Assembly (NCBI GenBank): GCA_902543295.1 | Contig: CACBXW010000001.1 | Location: forward strand, 1 to 64,000 | Direction of reading: 5' to 3' | Length of the DNA stretch: 64,000 nt | DNA from: an uncultured Pelagibacteraceae bacterium | GTDB taxonomy: Bacteria > Pseudomonadota > Alphaproteobacteria > Pelagibacterales > Pelagibacteraceae | Shown here: positions 51,863 to 61,600 of the stretch, one piece after another | Layout: every line of letters begins with the position of its first letter | Numbering within the stretch: the first letter of the stretch is position 1 | Notes under the pieces: model-generated | Told to the model about the DNA's origin: nothing | Database searches by the model: none | The model's input: only the letters and a program-made list of their open reading frames with translations | Program-made: the position numbers and the translations under genes

Positions 51863-54520
51863 ATGCCAAAATTAGTTTTTAATTTTAAATCTAAAGACAC
51901 AATAAAAATAAAAAACCCAAAAAATATTTTAGGAGGCAAAGGTGCAAATTTATCAGAAATGGGAAGGATGGGTTTACCTGTCCCACCTGGATTTACGATT
52001 TCTACTGAAGTTTGTGATTTATTTTATAAAAATAAAAAGAAATTAAAGCCTAAAATCATAAATGAAATAAATAGAGAGTTAAAAAATATTGAAAAAGATT
52101 CTGGTAAAAAATTTGGAGATTTGAAAAATCCTTTGTTGTTATCTGTAAGATCTGGCGCGAGAGTATCTATGCCAGGAATGATGGATACTATTTTAAATCT
52201 TGGACTAAATGACAAAACTGTGATTGCTTTAGCAAGTAAAACATCAAATATGAGATTTGCAAAAGATAGTTATAGAAGATTTATACAAATGTATGCAAAT
52301 GTTGTTATGGGTGTTGAAAGTTATAATTTTGAAGAATTAATTGAAAATTACAAACTTACAAAAGGTGTTTTGCTAGACACTGATTTGGATGAAGATGATT
52401 GGGATGGATTGATTAAAGACTTTAAAAATATTGTAAAAGAAAAAACAAAAAAAAATTTTCCTCAAAATATTAATGAACAATTACTAGGTGCAATTAGTGC
52501 AGTCTTTTTGTCATGGGAGAGTAACAGAGCAAAGGTTTATAGAAAATTAAATCATATCCCATCAGAGTGGGGAACTGCAGTAAATGTGCAGTCCATGGTT
52601 TTTGGTAATATGGGTGATGATTGTGCGACAGGTGTTGTATTTACACGTAATCCATCTAATGGGATGAATGAAATCTATGGCGAATATTTAATAAATGCTC
52701 AAGGAGAAGATGTTGTTGCGGGAACTAGGACCCCCCAACATATAACTAAGAAAGCTAGAAAAGATGCAAAAGAAACACTTCTTTCAATGGAAGAGTCTAT
52801 GCCTAAAGTTTACAAAAATCTAAAAAAAATTCTTATTAAATTAGAGAAACATTATAAAGATATGCAGGATGTAGAGTTCACAGTCGAAAATAATAAGTTG
52901 TGGATGTTGCAAACAAGATCTGGAAAAAGAACTGCAAAATCATCAGTAAAAATTGCTGTCGACATGGAAAGAGAAAAACTTATAACAAAAAAAGAAGCAG
53001 TGCTTAGAGTACAGCCAAATTCATTAGATACTTTGCTTCATCCAACTTTAGATGAAACAGCAAATCTAGAAGTAATAGCCAAAGGCCTTCCAGCTTCGCC
53101 AGGAGCAGCTAGTGGAAAAGTAGTATTTACTTCTGACGAAGCTGAAAGATTAAATGGAATGATGCAAAATACAATCCTAGTAAGAGTAGAAACATCTCCT
53201 GAAGATATTCAGGGAATGCATGCAGCTAAAGGAATTCTTACAGCAAGAGGAGGAATGACCAGTCATGCTGCAGTGGTTGCAAGAGGAATGGGTAGACCTT
53301 GTGTATCTGGCTCAAGCGAAATAGAAATAGATTACCAAAATAAAATCTTTAAAACGAAAAATTATGAAATTAAAGAAGGTGATTTAATAACTATTGATGG
53401 ATCAACTGGTAGAATTATAAAAGGAGAGGTTAAAACTGTTAAACCCGAAATTTCAGGAGATTTTTCTAAACTTATGAGCTGGGCTGATAAATTTAGAAAA
53501 CTAAAAATTAGAACTAATTCTGAAACTCCTTCAGATAGTAAAATTGCTAGGGAATTTGGAGCTGAAGGAATAGGTCTTTGTAGAACGGAACATATGTTTT
53601 TTGATGAAGAGAGAATTTTATCTGTAAGAGAAATGATATTATCTAAATCAAAAGAAGATAGGGCTAATGCTTTAAAGAAACTACTACCTTTTCAAAAAAA
53701 AGATTTTATTGATATTTTTAAAATTATGAATGGTCTCCCTGTTACAGTCAGATTATTGGATCCACCACTTCATGAATTTTTACCAAAAAATCAAAAAGAA
53801 ATTAGCGATGTAGCGAACGCTTTGAATATCAAAAGTTCTGAATTAGAGGGTAGAATAACAGAACTTCATGAACAAAATCCAATGCTCGGTCATAGGGGTT
53901 GTAGATTAGGTATATCATTTCCAGAAATATATGAGATGCAGTGTGCTGCGATATTTGATGCATTAGTTGAATGTAAAAAACTTAAGATAAAATCTATTAT
54001 TCCAGAGATTATGATACCTCTAGTATCAACTGAAGCAGAAATAAAAATAATGAAAAATTTGGTAATTAGTGTTGCCAAAGAAGTTGAAAACAAAACTAAA
54101 ACAAAACTAAAATTTTTAGTAGGTACAATGATTGAGCTCCCAAGAGCAGCAATCAAAGCAGATGATATATCTAGGCATGCAGAATTCTTTAGTTTTGGAA
54201 CAAATGATTTAACACAAACGACTTTTGGAATTAGCAGAGATGATAGTGGTAAGTTTTTAAATGATTATATTGATAATAAAATCTTTGATGTTGATCCATT
54301 TGTTTCTATAGATGAAGGAGTTGAGGATTTGATAGAAATGGCAACAAAAAAAGGCAGAAAAATAAACAAAAAAATCAAACTTGGTATATGTGGTGAACAC
54401 GGAGGCGATCCTAAAAGTATCGACTTTTGTGCTCGAGCTGGTCTAGATTATGTGTCCTGCTCACCTTATAGAGTACCTATTGCAAGACTTGCAGCCGCTC
54501 AAGCTCAATTAAAAAAATAA
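51863..54520 (+). CDS. ppdK: pyruvate, phosphate dikinase
   Basis: LGGKGANLSEMGRMGLPVPPGFTIST, GMTSHAAVVARGMGRPCVSG, EGIGLCRTEHMFF, GICGEHGGDPKS. Confidence 0.96.
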   Translation: MPKLVFNFKSKDTIKIKNPKNILGGKGANLSEMGRMGLPVPPGFTISTEVCDLFYKNKKKLKPKIINEINRELKNIEKDSGKKFGDLKNPLLLSVRSGARVSMPGMMDTILNLGLNDKTVIALASKTSNMRFAKDSYRRFIQMYANVVMGVESYNFEELIENYKLTKGVLLDTDLDEDDWDGLIKDFKNIVKEKTKKNFPQNINEQLLGAISAVFLSWESNRAKVYRKLNHIPSEWGTAVNVQSMVFGNMGDDCATGVVFTRNPSNGMNEIYGEYLINAQGEDVVAGTRTPQHITKKARKDAKETLLSMEESMPKVYKNLKKILIKLEKHYKDMQDVEFTVENNKLWMLQTRSGKRTAKSSVKIAVDMEREKLITKKEAVLRVQPNSLDTLLHPTLDETANLEVIAKGLPASPGAASGKVVFTSDEAERLNGMMQNTILVRVETSPEDIQGMHAAKGILTARGGMTSHAAVVARGMGRPCVSGSSEIEIDYQNKIFKTKNYEIKEGDLITIDGSTGRIIKGEVKTVKPEISGDFSKLMSWADKFRKLKIRTNSETPSDSKIAREFGAEGIGLCRTEHMFFDEERILSVREMILSKSKEDRANALKKLLPFQKKDFIDIFKIMNGLPVTVRLLDPPLHEFLPKNQKEISDVANALNIKSSELEGRITELHEQNPMLGHRGCRLGISFPEIYEMQCAAIFDALVECKKLKIKSIIPEIMIPLVSTEAEIKIMKNLVISVAKEVENKTKTKLKFLVGTMIELPRAAIKADDISRHAEFFSFGTNDLTQTTFGISRDDSGKFLNDYIDNKIFDVDPFVSIDEGVEDLIEMATKKGRKINKKIKLGICGEHGGDPKSIDFCARAGLDYVSCSPYRVPIARLAAAQAQLKK

Positions 54521-54529
54521 AATTAAATT

Positions 54530-55366
54530 CTATATTTCCAATTTTAAGTCTAATGCATTCATTGAGTGGGTTAAAGATCCTACGGAAATTCTATTTACAC
54601 CTGTAGAGGAAACATTTTTAACATTCCTTAAGCTAATTCCTCCTGATGCTTCAGTCTCATAAAATTTCCTAGACAATCTGACTGCTTTTTTTAAATCTTT
54701 TGAACTCATATTATCTAATAGAATTCTATCAAATTTCAGACCCAATATTCTCTTTAACTGAGATAAATTATCAACCTCTACTGTTATTTTTTTTTTTCCT
54801 TTCTTTCTAATGGCTCTTTGAATTAAATTTTCAAAATTTTTTTCAGAACTTATATGATTATCTTTTATTAAGTATTCATCACTTAAGTTAAATCTGTGAT
54901 TTGTTCCACCACCTAATTTAACTGCATATTTTTGAATTACTCTTAGATTTGGGATTGTTTTTCTTGTGCAGCATATCTTAGTTTTTTTTCCAGCCTTTTT
55001 TACAAACATATTTGTTTTAGTTGCTATTCCAGAAATATGAGAAACAAAGTTTAATGCTACTCTCTCGCCGGTTAAAATATTTTTTAAGTCACCATCAATA
55101 GTCGCAATTACCTCGCCTTTTTTGATACGAGATCCATCTTTTTTTTTATTTTTAAAATTTATTTTATTATCAACTAATTTAAATGTTTCTTTTGCAAATT
55201 CTATCCCACCTAAAATTCCATTTTGGTTACATATCATTTTAGCTCTTTTTTTAATATTTTTATTAATTAGTTCTGAAGTAATATCGCCTGATGGATATAA
55301 GTCCTCATTCAAAGCTAATTTACATGAAGATTTTATAAAATTTTTATTTAATTGAATTTTAGACAC
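54530..55366 (-). CDS. nadC: nicotinate-nucleotide pyrophosphorylase (carboxylating)
   Basis: GDITSELI, GERVALNFVSHISGIAT, CCTRKTIPNLRVIQKYAVKLGGGTNHRFNLSDEYLIKDNHI. Confidence 0.95.
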   Translation of the reverse strand: MSKIQLNKNFIKSSCKLALNEDLYPSGDITSELINKNIKKRAKMICNQNGILGGIEFAKETFKLVDNKINFKNKKKDGSRIKKGEVIATIDGDLKNILTGERVALNFVSHISGIATKTNMFVKKAGKKTKICCTRKTIPNLRVIQKYAVKLGGGTNHRFNLSDEYLIKDNHISSEKNFENLIQRAIRKKGKKKITVEVDNLSQLKRILGLKFDRILLDNMSSKDLKKAVRLSRKFYETEASGGISLRNVKNVSSTGVNRISVGSLTHSMNALDLKLEI

Positions 55367-55371
55367 AGATT

Positions 55372-56361
55372 TTATCTGCCTATTTCTGCCATTCTCTCTA
55401 CAGACTTTCTTGCTTTTTCAATTGTTTCATCATCCATTATTATTTCGTTACTCTCATTTTCTAAACAATCTAATATTTTAGGTAAAGTTATTCTTTTCAT
55501 ATGAGGACAAAGATTACATGGTCTAATAAATTCAACTTTTGGATTGTCAATTTGTACATTATCACTCATTGAGCATTCTGTGACCATCATGACTTTTTCT
55601 GGTTGATTATCTCTTACATATTTAATCATTCCACTTGTAGAACCTGCAAAATCAGAAGCTCGTATCACATCTGGTGGACATTCTGGATGAGCTATTATTT
55701 TTATACCTGGGTTTGCTTTTCTTATATCATTAATTTCTTCATCATTAAATTGTTCATGAACTTCACAAGTTCCTTTCCAAGAAATAATTTCTACATCTGT
55801 TTGTGATGCAACATATTTAGCTAAAAAATCATCAGGTAAAAATATTACTTTTTTTTTACCTAAAGACTCTACAATTTTTACTGCATTCGCTGAAGTACAA
55901 CATACATCAGTCTCTGCTTTGACATCGGCAGATGTATTTATATAAGAAACTACAGGTACACCAGGATATTGTTTTTTTAAATTTCTAACATCGTTACCAG
56001 TTATAGACGAAGATAATGAACAACCCGCTTTCATGTCAGGGAGCAAAACTTTTTTTTCCGGACTCATTAATTTTGCTGTTTCAGCCATAAAGTGAACTCC
56101 GCACATGACAATTATATCTGCTTTTGTTTTTGCAGCTTCTAGAGCCAAAGCTAAAGAGTCTGCTGAAAAATCTGAAATACCATGATAAATTTCAGGAGTC
56201 TGATAGTTGTGAGCAAGAATTACAGCGTTTTTCTCTTTCTTTAGTTTATTAATTTTATAAATATATGGTGCGTGTGTAGCCCATTCTATCTCTGGAATTT
56301 TTTTTGAGACTTTATTGTAAATTGAGCTCGTAGCTTTTTTTATTTCACTAGTAAATTCCAT
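55372..56361 (-). CDS. nadA: quinolinate synthase
   Basis: NAVILAHNYQTPEIYH, IIVMCGVHFMAETAKLMSPEKKVLLPDMKAGCSLSSS, DVCCTSANAVKIV, CNLCPHMKRI. Confidence 0.95.
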   Translation of the reverse strand: MEFTSEIKKATSSIYNKVSKKIPEIEWATHAPYIYKINKLKKEKNAVILAHNYQTPEIYHGISDFSADSLALALEAAKTKADIIVMCGVHFMAETAKLMSPEKKVLLPDMKAGCSLSSSITGNDVRNLKKQYPGVPVVSYINTSADVKAETDVCCTSANAVKIVESLGKKKVIFLPDDFLAKYVASQTDVEIISWKGTCEVHEQFNDEEINDIRKANPGIKIIAHPECPPDVIRASDFAGSTSGMIKYVRDNQPEKVMMVTECSMSDNVQIDNPKVEFIRPCNLCPHMKRITLPKILDCLENESNEIIMDDETIEKARKSVERMAEIGR

Positions 56362-56419
56362 AAAAAAAACTTATCAACTTGAAATAGAATTGTCATTCAT
56401 TTAATCTGCCGCATAACAA

Positions 56420-56505
56420 GCGGTCATGCTGAAATTGGTAGACAGGCACGGTTGAGGGCCGTGTGGGCCTAGCCCATGAGAGTTCGAGTCTCTCTGACCG
56501 CACCA
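56420..56505 (+). tRNA. tRNA-Leu (anticodon GAG)
   Basis: GCGGTCATGCTGAAATTGGTAGACAGGCACGGTTGAGGGCCGTG...GAGAGTTCGAGTCTCTCTGACCGCACCA; long variable arm; anticodon loop TTGAGGG. Confidence 0.95.
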
Positions 56506-56521
56506 AAACAATTAAATAATA

Positions 56522-56770
56522 GGGGCGTTCTGTTGCCAGGTGCCCCAAACCCCGTAACTTAATTAATAAATTAATTAAGCTGCAAGTGCGTAACTTTCGT
56601 TAGCATTTATAAATTAGCCCTTTGCGGCGGAACAATACCGAACGAAAGAATAACTTTTAGTCATCCGTCGATCCTTATTCACCCCCATAAGTTGTAAATG
56701 GTGGAGGTGGTGGGTACTGCCCCCACGTCCGTAATGGTTATTACGAAATTCATTTATCGTCATAGTTGGA
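56522..56770 (-). ncRNA. ssrA: circularly permuted two-piece tmRNA (acceptor piece upstream of coding piece; outer ends approximate)
   Basis: Minus strand: acceptor end CACCTCC-A-CCA (3' end 56699) pairs with GGGGGTG at the coding-piece 5' end (56686) with a G3-U70 wobble; GGATCGACGG motif; tag ORF GCTAACGAAAGTTACGCACTTGCAGCTTAA at 56604-56575 = ANESYALAA*; GC-rich GGGGC...GCCCC hairpin near 56522-56546. Confidence 0.92.
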
Positions 56771-56822
56771 AATCCAACATTAATAATATAAAACCAAATC
56801 ATACAGATTCAATAAATTATTC

Positions 56823-57770
56823 ATGAAGTTAACTGAAGATCAAATAAAAGAGATAAAGGAACAACAAACCCAACAAAATATAACAAAAAGGGTAACAGCC
56901 CCTGAGTTAGAAAGAATACTTTACGATGCAATTCCAATACTTGATCATGGTTTTATTAGGGTAGTAGACTATATGGGTGACGATACTTCTATTGTTCAAT
57001 CTGCTAGAGTTTCCTACGGAAAAGGCACAAAAAAGGTTTCTACAGACTCAGGTTTAATAAAATATTTAATGAGACATTGGCACAGTACTCCATTTGAAAT
57101 GTGTGAAATTAAGTATCATGTCAAGTTACCAATATTTATAGCTAGACAGTGGATAAGACATAGAACTGCAAATGTAAATGAATACTCTGCTAGATATTCA
57201 ATTTTGGACAAAGAATTTTATTTACCTGAACCTAAAAATTTAGCAGCTCAATCTCAAAGTAATAGACAGGGCAGAGGAGATATTTTGGAAGGAGAGAAAG
57301 CAAAAAAGGTTTTAGCCTTATTAAAAGGGGATGCAGAACAAACATACGATAATTATGAAACTATGCTGAATGAGAGATATGATGGTACTATAATTGATAA
57401 GAATTCTGTAGGACTTGCAAGAGAGTTGGCAAGAATGAATTTAACTTTAAACACATACACCCAATGGTATTGGAAAACAGATTTGTTAAATTTAATGAAC
57501 TTTTTGAGACTCAGAGCAGATCACCATGCTCAGTATGAAATTAGAGCTTATGCTGATGCTATGTTAGAAACTGTTAAAAAATGGGTACCAATCACTTATG
57601 AAGCATTTATGGATTATAGAGTTGGTGGAGTCGAGGTTTCAGCTAGAGGAAAAGAAATTATAAAAAAAATGATGAAAGGTGAGAATATTAATTTAGATCA
57701 ATCAGGCCTTTCAAAAAGAGAATGGAATGAGTTAATGGAGGCCTTTGAATTAAAGGATAAGATAATTTAA
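56823..57770 (+). CDS. thyX: flavin-dependent thymidylate synthase
   Basis: ThyX signature [19 protein letters not shown]. Confidence 0.95.
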   Translation: MKLTEDQIKEIKEQQTQQNITKRVTAPELERILYDAIPILDHGFIRVVDYMGDDTSIVQSARVSYGKGTKKVSTDSGLIKYLMRHWHSTPFEMCEIKYHVKLPIFIARQWIRHRTANVNEYSARYSILDKEFYLPEPKNLAAQSQSNRQGRGDILEGEKAKKVLALLKGDAEQTYDNYETMLNERYDGTIIDKNSVGLARELARMNLTLNTYTQWYWKTDLLNLMNFLRLRADHHAQYEIRAYADAMLETVKKWVPITYEAFMDYRVGGVEVSARGKEIIKKMMKGENINLDQSGLSKREWNELMEAFELKDKII

Positions 57771-57773
57771 TTA

Positions 57774-58553
57774 GTGATAAATAAAATAATAAGTAAACTT
57801 TTAGCCAAAACAGGAAATTATAATTATCATATAGATAAAAAACTTTTTGAAAAATTTATTGATAAAATTAAAATTTATGACACTGGTCATGATTTAATAA
57901 GGTTAGGCAATCAGAAAGATGGTGGCTATCTTATCCCAAATATAATTGAAAATATACATTTGTGTTTTTCTGCTGGTGTTGGCGACGATATTACTTTCGA
58001 ACAAGAATTAAAAAAAAAAAATATTAAATGTTTTTTAGCAGATGGAACTGTAGAACCTCCTAACGGATTTAATTTTTTAAAAAAAAATTTAAATATTTAC
58101 AATGACGAATATAATATAGACGTCAACACTTGGTTTGATAGTAATGTAGAAAATCTAAATGATTTAAATATTATATTAAAATTAGACATAGAAGGATCAG
58201 AAATAGGTATAATTTATAATATTGATGAAATAATTTTAAGTAAAATAAATATTTTAATTATAGAATTTCACGATTTCTTATACTTGGGTAATCATTTTGG
58301 CAATAGAATTTATGACGAAGTATTCGACAAAATATTAAAATATTTCACTATTTGTCATATTCATCCTAATAATTTTGGTTCAACAAAATTTATTAATAAT
58401 ATAAACATTCCAAGTTTGTTAGAGTTTACTTTTATAAATAATAAATTAGTAAAAACTAGAAATAAAATACAAAAAACAATTCCACATCCACTTGATAAGA
58501 AAAATAATCCTCTAAAAAAAGACATAGCTCTTCCAGATTGTTTTTACAGATAA
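57774..58553 (+). CDS. FkbM-like methyltransferase-type protein (GTG start)
   Basis: LGNQKDGGYLIPN, FSAGVGDDITFEQEL, IILKLDIEGSEIGII, INILIIEFHDF. Confidence 0.65.
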   Translation: MINKIISKLLAKTGNYNYHIDKKLFEKFIDKIKIYDTGHDLIRLGNQKDGGYLIPNIIENIHLCFSAGVGDDITFEQELKKKNIKCFLADGTVEPPNGFNFLKKNLNIYNDEYNIDVNTWFDSNVENLNDLNIILKLDIEGSEIGIIYNIDEIILSKINILIIEFHDFLYLGNHFGNRIYDEVFDKILKYFTICHIHPNNFGSTKFINNINIPSLLEFTFINNKLVKTRNKIQKTIPHPLDKKNNPLKKDIALPDCFYR

Positions 58554-58567
58554 AAACTTATTGATTA

Positions 58568-59392
58568 TCAAATGAAAATTTGATGCAATTTTTTTGCAAA
58601 CTCTAAATAAATTTTAGAAATCTTGTGATCTGGTTTACTCTCAACAATAGGAGTTCCCAAATCACCTTGCTTTCCTATTTCTGGGTTAATCGGTATTTCA
58701 CCAAGAAAATTCTTGTCGAATTCCTTAGCGGTTTTTTCAACACCACCTTCGCCAAAAATAGCATACCTTTTTTCATCCTCTCCAATGAAATGACTCATAT
58801 TATCAACAAGCCCTATTATTTTTACTTTAAGTTTATCGAACATTTTAATTCCTCTTTTTACATCTTGAAGAGCAATTTCTTGTGGGGTAGATATAATTAT
58901 AACCCCATCCATGTTAATTTCTTGTGCAAATGTTAACTGTGTATCACCAGTTCCAGGAGGCATATCAACAATTAAAAAATCTAAATTTTCCCATAAAACT
59001 TTTTGTGTAAAAGTTTTAATTGCAGAAATAACCATTGGACCTCTCCAGATCATTGGTGTTTGTTCGTCAGTTAAAAAACCAATCGACATACATTGAATTC
59101 CATATTTCATAATTGGCTTTAGTTTTTGTCCATCACTTTCGGGCTTTTCTTGAATTGAAAATAATTTTGGTAAAGATGGCCCGTAAATGTCCGCGTCTAA
59201 TAATCCAACTTTTAAATCCAATTTTTTTAAAGCTAAAGCTAGATTCGTTGCAAAAGTTGACTTTCCGACTCCTCCTTTGGCACTAGAGATTGCAATGGTA
59301 AACTTCGTTCCAATAATTGGGTTTCTTCTAAAGGTTTTTGGCTTAGTTTTTGCCGTCATTGTGTCACTTAAACCTACTTTTTTATTGTCCAT
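58568..59392 (-). CDS. mrp: Mrp/NBP35 (ApbC) family Fe-S carrier ATPase
   Basis: IAISSAKGGVGKSTFATNLALAL, GLLDADIYGPSLPKL, DFLIVDMPPGTGDTQLT. Confidence 0.93.
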   Translation of the reverse strand: MDNKKVGLSDTMTAKTKPKTFRRNPIIGTKFTIAISSAKGGVGKSTFATNLALALKKLDLKVGLLDADIYGPSLPKLFSIQEKPESDGQKLKPIMKYGIQCMSIGFLTDEQTPMIWRGPMVISAIKTFTQKVLWENLDFLIVDMPPGTGDTQLTFAQEINMDGVIIISTPQEIALQDVKRGIKMFDKLKVKIIGLVDNMSHFIGEDEKRYAIFGEGGVEKTAKEFDKNFLGEIPINPEIGKQGDLGTPIVESKPDHKISKIYLEFAKKLHQIFI

Positions 59393-59446
59393 ATTTTACC
59401 ATTACCTTGTTTTTGCTAAGAAAGACACTATATAGAATGTCTAATT

Positions 59447-60538
59447 ATGAGTGATTTTAAAAATCAAAGCCCGTGGGGATCACCTCCAGGTGGTGGAGGA
59501 AGTGGTAACGGTGGATTTAGAAAAGGTCCTACTCCGCCAAATATTGACGAGGTTATAAGCAAACTGCAATCATTAATAAATAGATTTTTAGGTGGTGGCA
59601 AAGGTGGAGCTAAGCCAATCATAATCGGACTTATAATTCTTTTAATTGTCTGGACTTTAAGTGGGCTTTATAGAGTTTTGCCTGATGAGCAAGGAGTTGT
59701 ACTAAGGTTTGGAAAATTTGTTAAAACAACTCAGCCTGGATTAAACTATCATTTACCTTTTCCAATAGAAAATGTTCTGACTCCAAAAGTAACTAAAGTA
59801 AATAGGATGGACATTGGATTTAGATCTGAGAGAGATAGTGGTTTTTCGTCAGGTGGAGTCGCAGATGTTCCTGAAGAAAGCTTAATGCTTACAGGTGATG
59901 AAAATATTGTTAATATTGATTTCTCAGTATTTTGGGTAATCAAAGATGCAGGTAATTTTTTATTTAAAATCCAAGATCCAGAAGGAACAGTAAAAGCCGC
60001 TGCAGAAACAGCGATGAGAGAAGTTATTGCGCGATCTGATATTCAACCAATTTTGACTGAAGGAAGATCACTTATAGAAGCTGATACTCAAGAAATTATA
60101 CAAAAAATCCTTGATGAATACACAAGTGGAATTCAAATTACACAAGTTCAAACTCAAAAAGCTGATCCACCAGACCAAGTTATTGATGCATTTCGAGATG
60201 TACAGGCAGCTAGAGCGGATATGGAAAGATCTAAAAACGAGGCAGAAGCATATGCTAATGATGTAATTCCAAGAGCACGTGGAGAAGCAGCGAAAATTCT
60301 ACAAGCAGCAGAAGCTTATAAAAAAGAGGTTGTTGCTAAAGCAGAAGGTGAAGCAAGTAGATTTTTATCAATATATAATGAGTATGCTAAAGCCAAAAAA
60401 GTAACTCAAGAAAGAATGTATCTTGAGACAATGGAAGAAGTATTAGCTGATATTAATAAAATAATAATAGACAAAAATTCAGGTGAAGGTGTAGTACCTT
60501 ATCTGCCATTACAAGAATTAAAGACAGGGACAAACTAA
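59447..60538 (+). CDS. hflK: FtsH protease modulator HflK
   Basis: Gly-rich N-terminus (SPWGSPPGGGGSGNGGF), one TM, band-7 domain LYRVLPDEQGVVLRFGKFVKTTQPGLNYHLPFPIE. Confidence 0.94.
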   Translation: MSDFKNQSPWGSPPGGGGSGNGGFRKGPTPPNIDEVISKLQSLINRFLGGGKGGAKPIIIGLIILLIVWTLSGLYRVLPDEQGVVLRFGKFVKTTQPGLNYHLPFPIENVLTPKVTKVNRMDIGFRSERDSGFSSGGVADVPEESLMLTGDENIVNIDFSVFWVIKDAGNFLFKIQDPEGTVKAAAETAMREVIARSDIQPILTEGRSLIEADTQEIIQKILDEYTSGIQITQVQTQKADPPDQVIDAFRDVQAARADMERSKNEAEAYANDVIPRARGEAAKILQAAEAYKKEVVAKAEGEASRFLSIYNEYAKAKKVTQERMYLETMEEVLADINKIIIDKNSGEGVVPYLPLQELKTGTN

Positions 60539-60539
60539 A

Positions 60540-61409
60540 ATGAAAGCTGGAAAATTTTTATTACCAATAATTATACTATTTATTGCAACAGTTTACTTTT
60601 CAGTCTTTATAGTAAAAGAGGTTAATCAAGCTATAGTGCTTCAATTTGGTGATCCTAAAAGAATTATATCCAAACCTGGAATTAATTTTAAAATTCCATT
60701 TATACAAAATGTTGTATTCTTAGATAAAAGAATTTTAAATCTTGACACACCACCTGAGGAAGTAATTGCATCTGATCAAAAAAGGTTAATAGTTGATGCA
60801 TTTGCAAGATTTCAGATAATTGATCCTCTTAAATTTTATATATCTGTAGGAAATGAAAGAGTTGCAAGATCAAGACTAGCTACAATTATAAATTCTAGAA
60901 TAAGAAACGTGCTTGGTCAGCAAGAACTACAAACACTTTTATCAGAAGATAGAACAAAACAAATGTCATTAATCCAAGAAGGTGTAAATAATGAAGCAGA
61001 AAATTTTGGAATTAGTATTGTAGATGTAAGAATTAAAAGAGCAGATCTTCCACAAGCAAACAGTGATGCAATTTTTAGAAGAATGCAAACTGAAAGAGAA
61101 AGAGAAGCAAAAGAATTTAGAGCCAAGGGTGCAGAGATGGCAGTAACAATTACCTCAACCGCTGATAAAGAAGTTACCGTTATACTTGCAGACGCACAAA
61201 AAAAATCTGAAATTATGAAAGGAGAAGGCGATGGTCTGAAAAACAAGATTTTTGCTGATGCCTTCGGACAAGATCCTGAATTTTTTGCATTCTATAGAGC
61301 TATGCAAGCATATCAAAAAGCTTTAATTGGTGGTGAAACATCAATGATACTTTCACCAGATAGTGAATTTTTTAAATTTTTCGGAAATATTGATCAAAAA
61401 GTAGAGTAA
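60540..61409 (+). CDS. hflC: protease modulator HflC
   Basis: Band-7 protein directly downstream of hflK; VKEVNQAIVLQFGDPKRIISKPGINFKIPFIQNV. Confidence 0.94.
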   Translation: MKAGKFLLPIIILFIATVYFSVFIVKEVNQAIVLQFGDPKRIISKPGINFKIPFIQNVVFLDKRILNLDTPPEEVIASDQKRLIVDAFARFQIIDPLKFYISVGNERVARSRLATIINSRIRNVLGQQELQTLLSEDRTKQMSLIQEGVNNEAENFGISIVDVRIKRADLPQANSDAIFRRMQTEREREAKEFRAKGAEMAVTITSTADKEVTVILADAQKKSEIMKGEGDGLKNKIFADAFGQDPEFFAFYRAMQAYQKALIGGETSMILSPDSEFFKFFGNIDQKVE

Positions 61410-61414
61410 TTTTA

Positions 61415-61600
61415 ATGAGAGAATTGATCATCGCATTTGGTCTATTCCTTTTTATTGAAGGCATTCTTTACGCCATATTTCCATCAAAAATGAAAAATAT
61501 GATAATGAAATTAAAAGAAGCCACTGACAATCAACTAAGAACAGGTGGATTAATATTTGCAGTGATTGGATTTTTTATTATTTGGTACTTAAAAAGATGA
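61415..61600 (+). CDS. DUF2065 family small membrane protein
   Basis: LIAFGLFLFIEGILYAIFPSKMKNM, RTGGLIFAVIGFFIIW, downstream of hflC. Confidence 0.8.
   Translation: MRELIIAFGLFLFIEGILYAIFPSKMKNMIMKLKEATDNQLRTGGLIFAVIGFFIIWYLKR

Noticed and set aside
56614-56802. 62-aa minus-strand ORF
   Set aside because: Lies within the permuted tmRNA; its peptide (GRGGSTHHLHHLQLMGVNKDRRMTKSYSF) is translated from structured RNA sequence.
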